64,000 nt of DNA from Umezawaea tangerina (GTDB lineage Bacteria; Actinomycetota; Actinomycetes; Mycobacteriales; Pseudonocardiaceae). Location of the stretch: assembly GCF_003002815.1 (NCBI RefSeq), contig NZ_PVTF01000004.1, positions 124,001 to 188,000 on the forward strand. Reading direction: 5' to 3'. Shown here in pieces: positions 31,857 to 40,337 of the stretch (position 1 is the stretch's first letter; every line of letters begins with the position of its first letter). Position numbers and translations under genes: made by a program. The notes beneath the pieces were generated by a model. That model saw only the letters and a list, made by a program, of their open reading frames with translations, ran no database searches and was not told where the DNA came from.

Positions 31857-34532
31857 CTAATGCGCCGCATCATCCCAAGAACGCCCAACCCCCACCGAAA
31901 CCTCCAAAGGCACCGACAACCGGTAAGCGTTCCCCATGTGCTCCCGCACCAACGCCTCCGCGGCCTCCCTCTCCCCCTCGGCCACTTCGAGCACCAGCTC
32001 GTCGTGCACCTGGAGCAGCATCCGCGTCCGCAGCCCGGCTTCGTCCAGGGCCCGGTACACCCCCAGCATCGCCACCTTGATGATGTCCGCCGCGGATCCC
32101 TGGATCGGCGCGTTCAGCGCCATCCGCTCCGCCATCTCCCGCCGCTGCCGGTTGTCGCTGTTCAGGTCGGGCAGGTACCGCCGACGGCCCAGGATCGTCT
32201 CCGTGTACCCGTCCTTGCTCGCCTGCACCACCAGCTGCTGCAGGTAGTCCCGCACTCCGCCGAACCGCGCGAAGTACGCGTCCATCTGCTCCCGCGCCTC
32301 CTCGGCCGGGATCCGCAGCTGCTGGGCCAACCCGTACACGGACAGCCCGTAGGCCAGCCCGTACGACATCGCCTTCACCCGTCGGCGCATCTCCGCGCTG
32401 ACCTCGGAGGTCGGCACCGAGAACGCCTGCGCGGCCACGTAGGTGTGCAGGTCCTCGCCGCTGTTGAACGCCTCGATCAGCCCGGCGTCCTCCGACAGGT
32501 GCGCCATGATCCGCATCTCGATCTGGCTGTAGTCGGCCGTCATCAGCTCGGCGTACCCGTCGCCGACCACGAAGGCCTCGCGGATGCGCCTGCCCTCGTC
32601 CGTGCGGATCGGGATGTTCTGCAGGTTCGGGTCGGTCGAGGACAGTCGACCGGTGGCCGCGATGGTCTGGTGGAACGTGGTGTGGATGCGGCCGTCGTCC
32701 GCGATGGACTTCAGCAGGCCGTCCACGGTGGACTTCAGCCGCGTCACGTCCCGGTGCGCCAGCAGGTGCTGGAGGAACGGGTGCTCGGTCTTCTCGAACA
32801 GGTCCTGCAACGCCTCGGCGTCGGTCGTGAAGCCGGTCTTGGTCTTCTTGGTCTTCGGCATCTCCAGCTCGTCGAACAGCACCACCTGGAGCTGCTTGGG
32901 CGAGCCGAGGTTGATCTCCTTGCCGATCACCCCGTACGCGTCCTGCGCCGCCTGCTTCACGCCCGCGGCGAAGTGCGCCTCCAGCGCGGCGAGGTGCTCG
33001 GAGTCGATCGCGATGCCGACCGCCTCGACCTCGTCGAGCACGACCATCAGCGGCAGCTCCAGCTCGGCCAGCAGCCCCGTGCCGCCGATGCCGACCAGCT
33101 GCTCGTCGAGGGCGTCGGCGAGCTGGGCGACCGCGCGGGCGCGCAGGATCGTGCCGTTCGCGGCCTTCTGGAGCTCTTCCTCCTCGTCGACCAGCAGCGA
33201 CAGCTGGGTGTCGGCGACCTCTTCGGCGCGCAGCTCGCGGTGCAGGTACCGGATCGCCAGGTCGTCCAGCGCGAACGACCGCTGGCCTGGGCGCACGAGG
33301 TAGGCGGCGAGGCCGGTGTCGCTGGTCAGGCCGCGCAGCTTCCAGCCGCGCGCGCGGACCCGGCGCAGCGGCAGCTTCAGCTCGTGCCCCGCCTTCTCGA
33401 CGGACTCGTCGGCCAGCCACGCGGCCAGCGCCTTCTCGTCCTCCTCGACCAGGCCCGCGACCTCGACGTACCCGCCGTCGCCGGTGGCCGACGCGAACGC
33501 GATGCCCTCCAGGTCGCCGCCGCTCTCGCGGAACGCGATGCCGATCCGCGACCCGCGCGCGTACTCGTCGAGCCACCCGCCTAGCAGGCCGGACGGGATC
33601 GCGCCGCCGTTGACCTCGAAGCCCTCCTCGGCCTCCGGCTCCTCCGACGGCAGGGTCGCGAACAGCCGGTCCCGCAGCACGCGGAACTCCAGCTCGTCGA
33701 ACAGGCGGTGCACCGCCTCGCGGTCCCACGCCTTCTTCTCCAGGTCCGACGGCCCGAGCGGCAGCTCGACGTCGCGCACCAGCTCGGTCAGGTGCCGGTT
33801 GAGCATGACGTTGGTGAGGTTGTCGCGCAGCGCCTCGCCCGCCTTGCCCTTGACCTCGTCGACCCGGTCGATCAGCCCGTTGAGCGAGCCGAACTGCTGG
33901 ATCCACTTGGTGATCGTCTTCTCGCCGACGCCGGGGATCTTCGGCAGGTTGTCCGACGGGTCGCCGCGCAGCGCCGCGAAGTCCGGGTACTGCTCCGGCG
34001 TGACCCCGTACTTCTCCAGCACCAGCTCGGGGGTGAACCGCGCCATCTCAGACACGCCCTTGACCGGGTACAGCACCGTCACCGAGTCGTTGACCAGCTG
34101 CAACGCGTCCCGGTCGCCGGTGCAGATGGCCACCTTGAAGCCGTCGGCCACCGCCTGCGTGGTCAGCGTCGCGATCAGGTCGTCGGCCTCGAAGTTGTCC
34201 TTCGACATGGTCTGGATCGACAGCGTCGCCAGCACGTCCTGGATCAGGCTGACCTGGCCCTTGAACTCGTCCGGCGACTTGCTCCGGTTCGCCTTGTAGT
34301 CGGCGAACGCCTCGGAGCGGAACGTCTTGCGCGAGACGTCGAACATCACCGCCACGTGCGTCGGCGCCTCGTCGCGGAGCAGGTTGATGAGCATCGACGT
34401 GAACCCGTAGACCGCGTTCGTGGTCTGGCCCGTGTTGGTCTGGAAGTTCTCCTTGGGCAGCGCGAAGAAGGCGCGGTAGGCCATGGAGTGACCGTCGATC
34501 AGCAGCAGGCGCGGTGCGTCGGAAGTGCTCAC
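31857..34532 (-). CDS. polA: DNA polymerase I
   Basis: 891-aa replication and repair polymerase. The N-terminal 5' nuclease domain (~1-300) starts LLLIDGHSMAYRAFFALP and holds KDNFEADDLIATL and RGDPSDNLPKIPGVGEKT. The middle 3'-5' exonuclease-like domain lacks the usual catalytic acidic motif (GIAFASATGDGG where DTE is expected), as in other actinobacterial enzymes, so proofreading is probably absent. The polymerase domain has DPNLQNIPIRTDEGRRIR, MTADYSQIEMRIMAHLS (motif A), KAMSYGLAYGLS (motif B) and LQVHDELVLEV (motif C). Composite repeat copy C follows its stop. Confidence 0.98.
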   Translation of the reverse strand: MSTSDAPRLLLIDGHSMAYRAFFALPKENFQTNTGQTTNAVYGFTSMLINLLRDEAPTHVAVMFDVSRKTFRSEAFADYKANRSKSPDEFKGQVSLIQDVLATLSIQTMSKDNFEADDLIATLTTQAVADGFKVAICTGDRDALQLVNDSVTVLYPVKGVSEMARFTPELVLEKYGVTPEQYPDFAALRGDPSDNLPKIPGVGEKTITKWIQQFGSLNGLIDRVDEVKGKAGEALRDNLTNVMLNRHLTELVRDVELPLGPSDLEKKAWDREAVHRLFDELEFRVLRDRLFATLPSEEPEAEEGFEVNGGAIPSGLLGGWLDEYARGSRIGIAFRESGGDLEGIAFASATGDGGYVEVAGLVEEDEKALAAWLADESVEKAGHELKLPLRRVRARGWKLRGLTSDTGLAAYLVRPGQRSFALDDLAIRYLHRELRAEEVADTQLSLLVDEEEELQKAANGTILRARAVAQLADALDEQLVGIGGTGLLAELELPLMVVLDEVEAVGIAIDSEHLAALEAHFAAGVKQAAQDAYGVIGKEINLGSPKQLQVVLFDELEMPKTKKTKTGFTTDAEALQDLFEKTEHPFLQHLLAHRDVTRLKSTVDGLLKSIADDGRIHTTFHQTIAATGRLSSTDPNLQNIPIRTDEGRRIREAFVVGDGYAELMTADYSQIEMRIMAHLSEDAGLIEAFNSGEDLHTYVAAQAFSVPTSEVSAEMRRRVKAMSYGLAYGLSVYGLAQQLRIPAEEAREQMDAYFARFGGVRDYLQQLVVQASKDGYTETILGRRRYLPDLNSDNRQRREMAERMALNAPIQGSAADIIKVAMLGVYRALDEAGLRTRMLLQVHDELVLEVAEGEREAAEALVREHMGNAYRLSVPLEVSVGVGRSWDDAAH

Positions 34533-34585
34533 GGGCCGAGTCTAGGGTGGGGCACCGACAGTTTCGAACCGCCCGGAGGTAGCCG

Positions 34586-35029
34586 GTGACCGCCGAAGTC
34601 CCATCCATGCCCCACGGCCTGCCCGGTCTCGACATGGGCCTCGCCGAGGAGCAGCTCACCACCAGGCTGGGCATCGTGATCACCGAGTGGGACCCGAACC
34701 GCGTGGTCGGCACCATGCCGGTCGCGGGCAACCGCCAGCCCTACGGCCTGCTCCACGGCGGCGCCACCGCCAGCCTCGCCGAGACCCTCGGCTCCGTCGC
34801 CGCCGCCCTGCACGCGGCACCCGATCGGGTGGCACTCGGGCTGGAGTTGTCCTGCACCCACCACCGCGCCGCGCGCGAGGGCCTGGTGACGGGCGTGTGC
34901 ACGCCGCTGCACGTCGGGCGGAGCACCGCGACGTTCCAGATCGCCGTGTCGGACGAGTCGGGCAAGGCCGTCTGCACCGCCCGGCTGACCTGCATCCTGC
35001 GCGAACGCCCGCCGGGCGAGCGGCCCTAG
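34586..35029 (+). CDS. Hotdog-fold thioesterase (PaaI-like)
   Basis: 147-aa acyl-CoA thioesterase of the PaaI group. RQPYGLLHGGATASLAETLGS (~51-71) carries the HGG motif and the Glu used for catalysis. LGLELSCTHHRAAREGLVTGVCTPLHVGRSTATFQI completes the fold. A GGAGGT box precedes the GTG. Head-to-head with polA (53 bp apart). The stop TAG is supplied by the CTAG at the edge of a palindromic element, so the original C-terminus may have been different. Family members hydrolyse phenylacetyl- or hydroxybenzoyl-CoA types; substrate here unknown. Confidence 0.9.
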   Translation: MTAEVPSMPHGLPGLDMGLAEEQLTTRLGIVITEWDPNRVVGTMPVAGNRQPYGLLHGGATASLAETLGSVAAALHAAPDRVALGLELSCTHHRAAREGLVTGVCTPLHVGRSTATFQIAVSDESGKAVCTARLTCILRERPPGERP

Positions 35030-35149
35030 GGCGTGTGTCGAAGTCCGTGTTCGCGGTAGCCGGGCCTGAGGTGGCCCCTGGGGGCACGGCCGACTGGAAC
35101 CACCTCAGGCGCGACTCCCATCGAACGAGACTTCGACACACGCCCTAGG
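35025..35149. mobile_element. CTAG-bounded palindromic element (MITE-like)
   Basis: A 125-bp stretch has 21-bp perfect terminal inverted repeats (35025-35045 and 35129-35149). Each arm contains GGCGTGTGTCGAAGTC and is bordered by CTAG, which would fit a 4-bp target duplication as in IS5-type elements. Nested 11-bp arms GCCTGAGGTGG / CCACCTCAGGC (35064-35074, 35100-35110) give a strong secondary hairpin. No coding capacity. Both flanking genes converge on it and each takes its TAG stop codon from a terminal CTAG. It probably also works as a bidirectional terminator. Confidence 0.7.
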
Positions 35150-35927
35150 CGACCGCGGGCGCGGGCGCCTTGCGCAGGCGCCCCGCCAGCAGCCGGTAGA
35201 CGACCGCGACCAGCAGCAGCGCCGCGGCGAACGGGAGCCACCAGCGCTGGCCGATGGCGGACTCGAAGCACACCTGGACGAGGCCGAGCACGACGGCGAT
35301 GGTGATCGTGGCGCGCGCGCTCAGGCCGAGGACGGCCGCGGTGAGGGCGTAGAGGCCGACCAGGACGCCGGTGAGGTACCAGGCGGAGCCGGGGACCTTG
35401 AGGAGGTAGAGGAACCCGGCCACGCCCGCCAGCACGCCGTTCAGGGCGACGGGTGGGACGCGGTGGCGCAGGGCCAGGGCCAGGGCGGCCAGGGCGATGA
35501 CGAGCAGTTGGACGTCGTCGACCCCGGGGACCAGCTCGTGCGGGCGGAACAGGCGCAGCGGCGGTTCCGGCGAGTCGCCGCGGAGCAGCCACGCGCCCGC
35601 GTGGACGACGACCACCACGGCGGCGCCCAGGGCGAACGGCCAGCGGGCCGCCGCGAGCGGGACGGCGACGGCGACCGCCGCGAGCAGGCCGAGGGCCAGG
35701 TACCCGACGAGCAGGGCCGGGTGGACGTCCGGGGTGGGGCCGGGGCGGAAGCCCAGGGCGAGGTAGGCGACGTACGAGGCGAACACGCCGAGGGTGAAGG
35801 CCGCCAGCGGGCCGGGGTCGACGCGGCGGGCCGGGGCGGTGCACGCGATGGCGAGCAGCGCGTAGACGGCACCCTGGGTGATGCCCTCCGCGGGCGTGGC
35901 CCACCACGGGTCCATGAACGGGTTCAC
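35145..35927 (-). CDS. Divergent LivH-like membrane protein
   Basis: 260-aa protein with about eight hydrophobic segments. It resembles a degenerate branched-chain amino-acid permease. GITQGAVYALLAIA matches the LivH opening (VVQGALIALIALG in the livH here), and the C-terminal NGVLAGVAGFLYLLKV, GLYALTAAVLG and IAVVLGLVQVCFESAIG follow LivH segment by segment. The cytoplasmic EAA-type loop is shortened. It starts with GTG and lies downstream of livF beyond a strong terminator, so it is probably transcribed separately. It ends at the palindromic element. Annotation as a transporter part is inference from these similarities. Confidence 0.65.
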   Translation of the reverse strand: MNPFMDPWWATPAEGITQGAVYALLAIACTAPARRVDPGPLAAFTLGVFASYVAYLALGFRPGPTPDVHPALLVGYLALGLLAAVAVAVPLAAARWPFALGAAVVVVVHAGAWLLRGDSPEPPLRLFRPHELVPGVDDVQLLVIALAALALALRHRVPPVALNGVLAGVAGFLYLLKVPGSAWYLTGVLVGLYALTAAVLGLSARATITIAVVLGLVQVCFESAIGQRWWLPFAAALLLVAVVYRLLAGRLRKAPAPAVA

Positions 35928-35984
35928 CCTGGACAGGGTTCCACACAGGACCGGCCGTACCGGCGGGTATCCGGAAAACGCGGA

Positions 35985-36015
35985 CGCCCCGCCCTCCGAC
36001 GTGGAGGGCGGGGCG
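35985..36015 (-). terminator. Terminator of the liv operon
   Basis: Perfect 13-bp stem CGCCCCGCCCTCC / GGAGGGCGGGGCG with a 5-nt loop, 17 bp past the livF stop. On the transcript strand it is followed by TCCGCGTTTT, giving a short U-tract. It separates livF from the LivH-like gene. Confidence 0.85.
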
Positions 36016-36031
36016 CCGGGCGCACCGGGTG

Positions 36032-36745
36032 CTAGTCCTCGCCGAGGTAGGCGGCGCGGACGCGCTCGTCGGCGAGCAGCTCGTGGCCGGGGCCGTCGAG
36101 CGTCGTCTGGCCCAGGTCGATCACGTAGCCGTGGTCGGACAGGGCGAGTGCGGCCAGGGCGTTCTGCTCGACGAGCAGGATCGTGGTGCCCTGCTTCTGG
36201 AGCTCCTTGATGGTGTCGAAGATCAGCTGGGTCATGATCGGCGAGAGGCCCATGGAGGGCTCGTCGAGCATGAGCAGCTTCGGCTTGGACATCATCGCGC
36301 GGCCGATGGCGAGCATCTGCTGCTCACCACCGGAGAACAGACCGGCCTTGTTGTGCCTGCGCTCACCGAGCACGGGGAACAGCTCGTACACGTTCTGCAT
36401 GTCCGCCTCGACGCCGTCGTCCTTGCGGACGTAGGCGCCGAGCTGGAGGTTCTCCTCGACGGTCATCCGCGGGAACAGCCGCCGACCCTCCGGGCAGTGG
36501 GCGAGGCCGCTGCCGAGGATGGTGTGGGCGGGCTGGTCGTGGATCGGCTTCCCGTCGAAGACGATCTCGCCACCGGTCGGCCGCAGCAGACCGGAGATGG
36601 TCCGCAGGGTCGTCGTCTTGCCCGCGCCGTTGCTGCCGATGAGGCTGACGATGTGACCGGCCTCGACGGTGAACGAGATGTCGCGGACGGCTTCGATCGC
36701 TCCGTACGCGACGCTGAGGTCGCGGACCTCAAGGAGCGCGCTCAT
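36032..36745 (-). CDS. livF: Branched-chain amino-acid ABC transporter ATPase LivF
   Basis: 237-aa ATPase, one of the two nucleotide-binding subunits of the Liv/HAAT importer. Walker A is GSNGAGKTTTL (~38-48). GLAHCPEGRRLFPRMTVEENL is the LivF-type Q-loop region. The signature is FSGGEQQMLAIGRAMM, Walker B LLMLDEPSMGLSP, and the H-loop Gln/Asn variant LLVEQN is characteristic of LivF. Its ATG overlaps the livG stop (ATGA). Last gene of the five-gene operon before a terminator. Confidence 0.96.
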   Translation of the reverse strand: MSALLEVRDLSVAYGAIEAVRDISFTVEAGHIVSLIGSNGAGKTTTLRTISGLLRPTGGEIVFDGKPIHDQPAHTILGSGLAHCPEGRRLFPRMTVEENLQLGAYVRKDDGVEADMQNVYELFPVLGERRHNKAGLFSGGEQQMLAIGRAMMSKPKLLMLDEPSMGLSPIMTQLIFDTIKELQKQGTTILLVEQNALAALALSDHGYVIDLGQTTLDGPGHELLADERVRAAYLGED

Positions 36746-37626
36746 GCCTGCTCCCCTTCCGGCTTGGGATCGGTCACGACCGGGAGGACGGTGGTGGACT
36801 CGGCGGCGTCGCCGTGCTGGCGCGTCTCCTCGACCATCGCCTGCACCTCGGCCTCGACCTCGTCCGGCGGCTTGCCGAGGTAGGCCTCGATGACCCGCGG
36901 GTCACGACGCACGACCTCGGGGCTGCCCTCGACCAGCAGCTGGCCCTGCACGAGCACGGAGACCGAGTCGCACAGGCTGAAGATGAACTTGATGTCGTGC
37001 TCGATCACGACCACGGAGACACCGGTCTCGCGGATGGCCAGGATCAGCTGCCGCGTGGCCTCGGTCTCCTGCGGGTTCATGCCCGCGGTCGGCTCGTCCA
37101 GCAGCAGCACGGCCGGGTCGGTCGCCAGCGCGCGGGCGATCTCCAGGCGGCGCTGGTCGCCGTAGGGCAGGTTGCGCGCCAGCTCCTCCTCGATGCCGGG
37201 GAGGTTGACGAACTCCAGGAGCTCGGCGGAGCGCTCGCGCGCCGCCCGCTCGCCCTTCTGGTACCCCGGACCGTGGAAGATCGAGGCCAGCGGACCCTGC
37301 TTCATCCGCACGTGCCGTCCCACCATGACGTTCTCCAGCACGGTCATGCTGGGGAACAGCCGGATGTTCTGGAACGTGCGGGCCACGCCCGCGGTGGTGA
37401 CCTTCGCGGGGTCGCCGGGCAGCACGTCGCCCTTGAGCAGCACGCTGCCCGTGGTCGGCGTGTAGAGGCCCGTGAGGCAGTTGAAGAACGTGGTCTTGCC
37501 CGCGCCGTTGGGGCCGATGAGACCGACGACCTTGCCCTCGTCGAGCTTCAACGACACGTTCTGCAGCGCCTTGAGGCCACCGAAGACCATCGAGACGTCG
37601 CGCGCTTCCAGGACTGGCGTGCTCAC
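36742..37626 (-). CDS. livG: Branched-chain amino-acid ABC transporter ATPase LivG
   Basis: 294-aa ATPase paired with LivF. Walker A is GPNGAGKTTFFNCLTG. VARTFQNIRLFPSMTVLENVMVG is the Q-loop region, LPYGDQRRLEIARALA replaces the strict LSGGQ signature as usual in LivG, LLLDEPTAGMNPQE is Walker B and VVIEHDIKFIF the H-loop. The C-terminal ~45 residues extend beyond a standard LivG (EVEAEVQAMVEETRQHGDAAES) and are acidic. The GTG start overlaps the livM stop. Confidence 0.96.
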   Translation of the reverse strand: MSTPVLEARDVSMVFGGLKALQNVSLKLDEGKVVGLIGPNGAGKTTFFNCLTGLYTPTTGSVLLKGDVLPGDPAKVTTAGVARTFQNIRLFPSMTVLENVMVGRHVRMKQGPLASIFHGPGYQKGERAARERSAELLEFVNLPGIEEELARNLPYGDQRRLEIARALATDPAVLLLDEPTAGMNPQETEATRQLILAIRETGVSVVVIEHDIKFIFSLCDSVSVLVQGQLLVEGSPEVVRRDPRVIEAYLGKPPDEVEAEVQAMVEETRQHGDAAESTTVLPVVTDPKPEGEQA

Positions 37627-39338
37627 GCCGTGGCCCCCTTCGTGTCGTGCTCGTGCACCTCGTCGACCGGAACCCCGCCGACATCCTCACCAGCGAGCTC
37701 GGCCCTGCGGTGGCGGTCCGGCACGAGGCCCTGCGGTCGGAACCGCATGATCAGCACCAGGGCGAGACCGAAGATCATCAGGCGGTAGTCGCTGAACTCG
37801 CGCAGCTTCTCCGGCAGCACGAACAGCAGCGACGCGCCCAGCACCGCGCCGGGGATCGAGCCCATGCCGCCGAGGATGACCGCGGCGAGCAGGGTGACCG
37901 ACTCCAGGAACTTGAAGCTCTCGTAGGAGACGGTGCCGTTCTTGTGCGCGAACACCGCGCCCGCCAGACCGGCGAGCGTGGCGCCGACCAGGAAGGCGAG
38001 GATCTTCGCCTTGCCGGTCTTGATGCCCATCGCGCGGGCGGCGTCCTCGTCCTCGCGGATCGCGATCCAGGCCCGGCCGATGCGGCTGAACTTGAGGTTC
38101 GCGAAGATCGCCATCACGGCCGCGACGAGCAGCACGATCAGGACGTAGTAGAGGACGCCCGAGGGGAGCTCGACCGAGCCGATGTTGAGGGGCTCGTTGA
38201 ACTCCTTGCCGAACAGGTCCAGCGGCGGCACGCCGGGGATGGCGTTGGCGCCGTTGGTGAGCCCGCCGATGTTGTTCTGCGCGGACCTGGTGAAGATCTC
38301 ACCGAAGGCCAGCGTCACGATCGCGAGGTAGTCACCGCGCACGCGCAGCGTCGGCGACCCGACGATGGCGCCGAAGATGCCCGCGATGATCGCCGCGATG
38401 ACGGCGGCGATCGGGAACGGCAGGTCGATGCCGACCTTGGAGGCCGCGGCGCCGGACAGGTTCGCCGCGACGACCGCGCCGATGCCCATGAACGCCACGT
38501 AGCCGAGGTCGAGCAGGCCCGCCAGGCCGACCACGATGTTGAGGCCGATCGCGGTGGCCGCGTAGATGCCGATGTTCGCCGCGACCGTCATCCAGTACTC
38601 GGACCCGGCGTTGGTGAACGGCAGCAGCAGCGCGCACGCCAGCAGGACGACCACGCTGAACACGCGGTGCTTCTCGGACAGCTCGGAGATCCAGCCGATC
38701 AGGCCGATCCCGTTGAGCGCGGTCAGCAGACCGGCCGCGAACCCGAGGAAGGACAGGAACAGCCCGCCCGCGTACGGGTTGGCCGGACCGCCCTGGCCGC
38801 CCGCGGTCAGCGTCTGGGCGACGGCGAACAGCACGGCGGCGAAGGTCACCACGAGGACGAGGTACGCCAGCGGCGTGGACAGCTTGACCTTCCACTTGGC
38901 CGGGAGCTCGATGCCGATGCCCGTGCCGCCGAGGATGACCGCGATGCCCGCCACGATGCCGACGATCCCGCCGAACGCGGCGTTGCCGTCGGCGGCGGTG
39001 ATGGCGCCGAGGCCGCCGCCCTCGGTCGTGATGAAGATCGAGTTGATCAGCGCGACCGCGAGACCACCCCAGCCGAGCGACCTGACGACCCGACCCTTGC
39101 TGGGAATCGGCGCGAAGACCGCGATCAGCACCAGCACGCCGAGCAGCAGGATGTGCCACCGGAACCCGGTCACCGCGAACGGCGCGTCGAAGAACTGCAG
39201 CGTCGCCAGGTCGGGGTACTTGCCCGAGTTGAGCGCGAAGGTCACCCAGGGCAGGAGGGCCGCGACGATCAGCAGCACACCGCCCAGGATGGCCAGTGGA
39301 CGCGCGAAAGGCTTGATTGTGTTCGCCAGCTTGCTCAC
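37623..39338 (-). CDS. livM: Branched-chain amino-acid ABC transporter permease LivM
   Basis: 571-aa permease, much longer than a minimal LivM (about 320-420 aa). The conserved core begins near residue 235 with AATAIGLNIVVGLAGLLDLGYVAFMGIGA and runs through LRVRGDYLAIVTLAFGEIFTRSAQN and RSRVGRAW-like FSRIGRAWIAIREDEDAARAMGI to PEKLREFSDYRLMIFGLALVLIMRFRPQGL. The first ~230 residues add about six extra membrane segments, an arrangement common in actinobacterial LivM. A charged tail of ~40 residues ends the protein. It overlaps livH and livG by 4 bp each. Confidence 0.95.
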   Translation of the reverse strand: MSKLANTIKPFARPLAILGGVLLIVAALLPWVTFALNSGKYPDLATLQFFDAPFAVTGFRWHILLLGVLVLIAVFAPIPSKGRVVRSLGWGGLAVALINSIFITTEGGGLGAITAADGNAAFGGIVGIVAGIAVILGGTGIGIELPAKWKVKLSTPLAYLVLVVTFAAVLFAVAQTLTAGGQGGPANPYAGGLFLSFLGFAAGLLTALNGIGLIGWISELSEKHRVFSVVVLLACALLLPFTNAGSEYWMTVAANIGIYAATAIGLNIVVGLAGLLDLGYVAFMGIGAVVAANLSGAAASKVGIDLPFPIAAVIAAIIAGIFGAIVGSPTLRVRGDYLAIVTLAFGEIFTRSAQNNIGGLTNGANAIPGVPPLDLFGKEFNEPLNIGSVELPSGVLYYVLIVLLVAAVMAIFANLKFSRIGRAWIAIREDEDAARAMGIKTGKAKILAFLVGATLAGLAGAVFAHKNGTVSYESFKFLESVTLLAAVILGGMGSIPGAVLGASLLFVLPEKLREFSDYRLMIFGLALVLIMRFRPQGLVPDRHRRAELAGEDVGGVPVDEVHEHDTKGATA

Positions 39339-40252
39339 GCGCGCACCCTTTCCGGCTCGCCGAACAGGCCCTGAGGCCGGAACACCAGCACCAGGATGAG
39401 CACGACGAAGATCCAGACGTAGTCGTACTGGGTCCCGCCGGGCATGTACTGCCCCGCCAGCGTCTTCACCAGACCGATGATGAACGCGCCGACGACGGCG
39501 CCGCGGATGCTGCCGACGCCGCCCAGCACGGCCGCGGTGAAGGCGAAGATGCCGGTCTGGAAGCCCATGTCCGTGTTGATGTTGTTCAGGTAGGTGCCGA
39601 ACAGCACACCCGCCACGCCCGCGAGGGCCGCGCCGAGGACGAACGTCAGCACGATCACGCGGTCGGGGTTGACACCCATGAGCTTGGCGGTGTCGGGGTC
39701 CTGCGCCGTGGCCCGCATCGCGCGGCCCATGCGGGACCGGTTGATGTAGGTCTGCAGCGCGATGGAGAGCAGGACCGAGACGCCGATGAGCAGGATGCCG
39801 CTCCAGCCGACGCGGATCGGTCCGATGACCAGCTGGCCTTGGACGAACACACCGGGGAAGGGCAGGGCCGCGGTGGCGTTCGGGTAGAAGTTGCGCACGA
39901 ACTCCTGGAGGAACACCGAGACACCCAGAGCGGTGATCAGCGGTGCGAGTCTTGGGGCGTTCCGCAACGGGCGGTAGGCGAAGCGCTCCATCAGCAGTGC
40001 GATCGCGACGCTCACCGCGACACCGCCGACGAGCACGATGGGAAGGGACACGTACCAGACGTCCTTGACGGACTCGGGGACGATCCAGGTGTAGGTCGCC
40101 AGGCCGCCGTAGGCACCGACCATGAAGACTTCACCGTGCGCGAAGTTGATCAGCTGGATGATGCCGTACACCATGGTGTACCCGAGCGCGATCAGGGCGA
40201 TCAACGCGCCCTGCACCACCCCGTTGGCCAGCTGTTGAAGCAGGGTTGACAC
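39335..40252 (-). CDS. livH: Branched-chain amino-acid ABC transporter permease LivH
   Basis: 305-aa permease with the standard LivH pattern: LANGVVQGALIALIALGYTMVYGIIQLINFAHGEVFMVGAYGG at the N-terminus, AMRATAQDPDTAKLMGVNPDRVI (cytoplasmic coupling loop), GAALAGVAGVLFG, AFTAAVLGGVGSIRGAVVGAFIIGLV, and the C-terminal VWIFVVLILVLVFRPQGLFGE. GTG start. It is preceded by an 85-bp gap after livK containing a strong hairpin, which may lower its expression relative to the binding protein. Confidence 0.96.
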   Translation of the reverse strand: MSTLLQQLANGVVQGALIALIALGYTMVYGIIQLINFAHGEVFMVGAYGGLATYTWIVPESVKDVWYVSLPIVLVGGVAVSVAIALLMERFAYRPLRNAPRLAPLITALGVSVFLQEFVRNFYPNATAALPFPGVFVQGQLVIGPIRVGWSGILLIGVSVLLSIALQTYINRSRMGRAMRATAQDPDTAKLMGVNPDRVIVLTFVLGAALAGVAGVLFGTYLNNINTDMGFQTGIFAFTAAVLGGVGSIRGAVVGAFIIGLVKTLAGQYMPGGTQYDYVWIFVVLILVLVFRPQGLFGEPERVRA

Positions 40253-40278
40253 GACTACCTCTACCTCCGTAGACAGCA

Positions 40279-40302
40279 GGGGCGGGCAGAACTGCCCGCC
40301 CC
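40279..40302 (-). terminator. Intercistronic hairpin between livK and livH
   Basis: GGGGCGGGCAG / CTGCCCGCCCC arms (11 nt) around AA; the realistic stem is 9-10 bp. It lies between the binding-protein stop and the permease start. Such hairpins commonly protect or overproduce the binding-protein mRNA over the membrane genes. Confidence 0.65.
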
Positions 40303-40337
40303 CACCGCATCTGACGTCAAACGATCAGTAGTCGTGC

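Noticed and set aside
35025-35149. attachment site of an integrated element
   Set aside because: No integrase, tRNA or second copy seen in the window; inverted rather than direct repeats.
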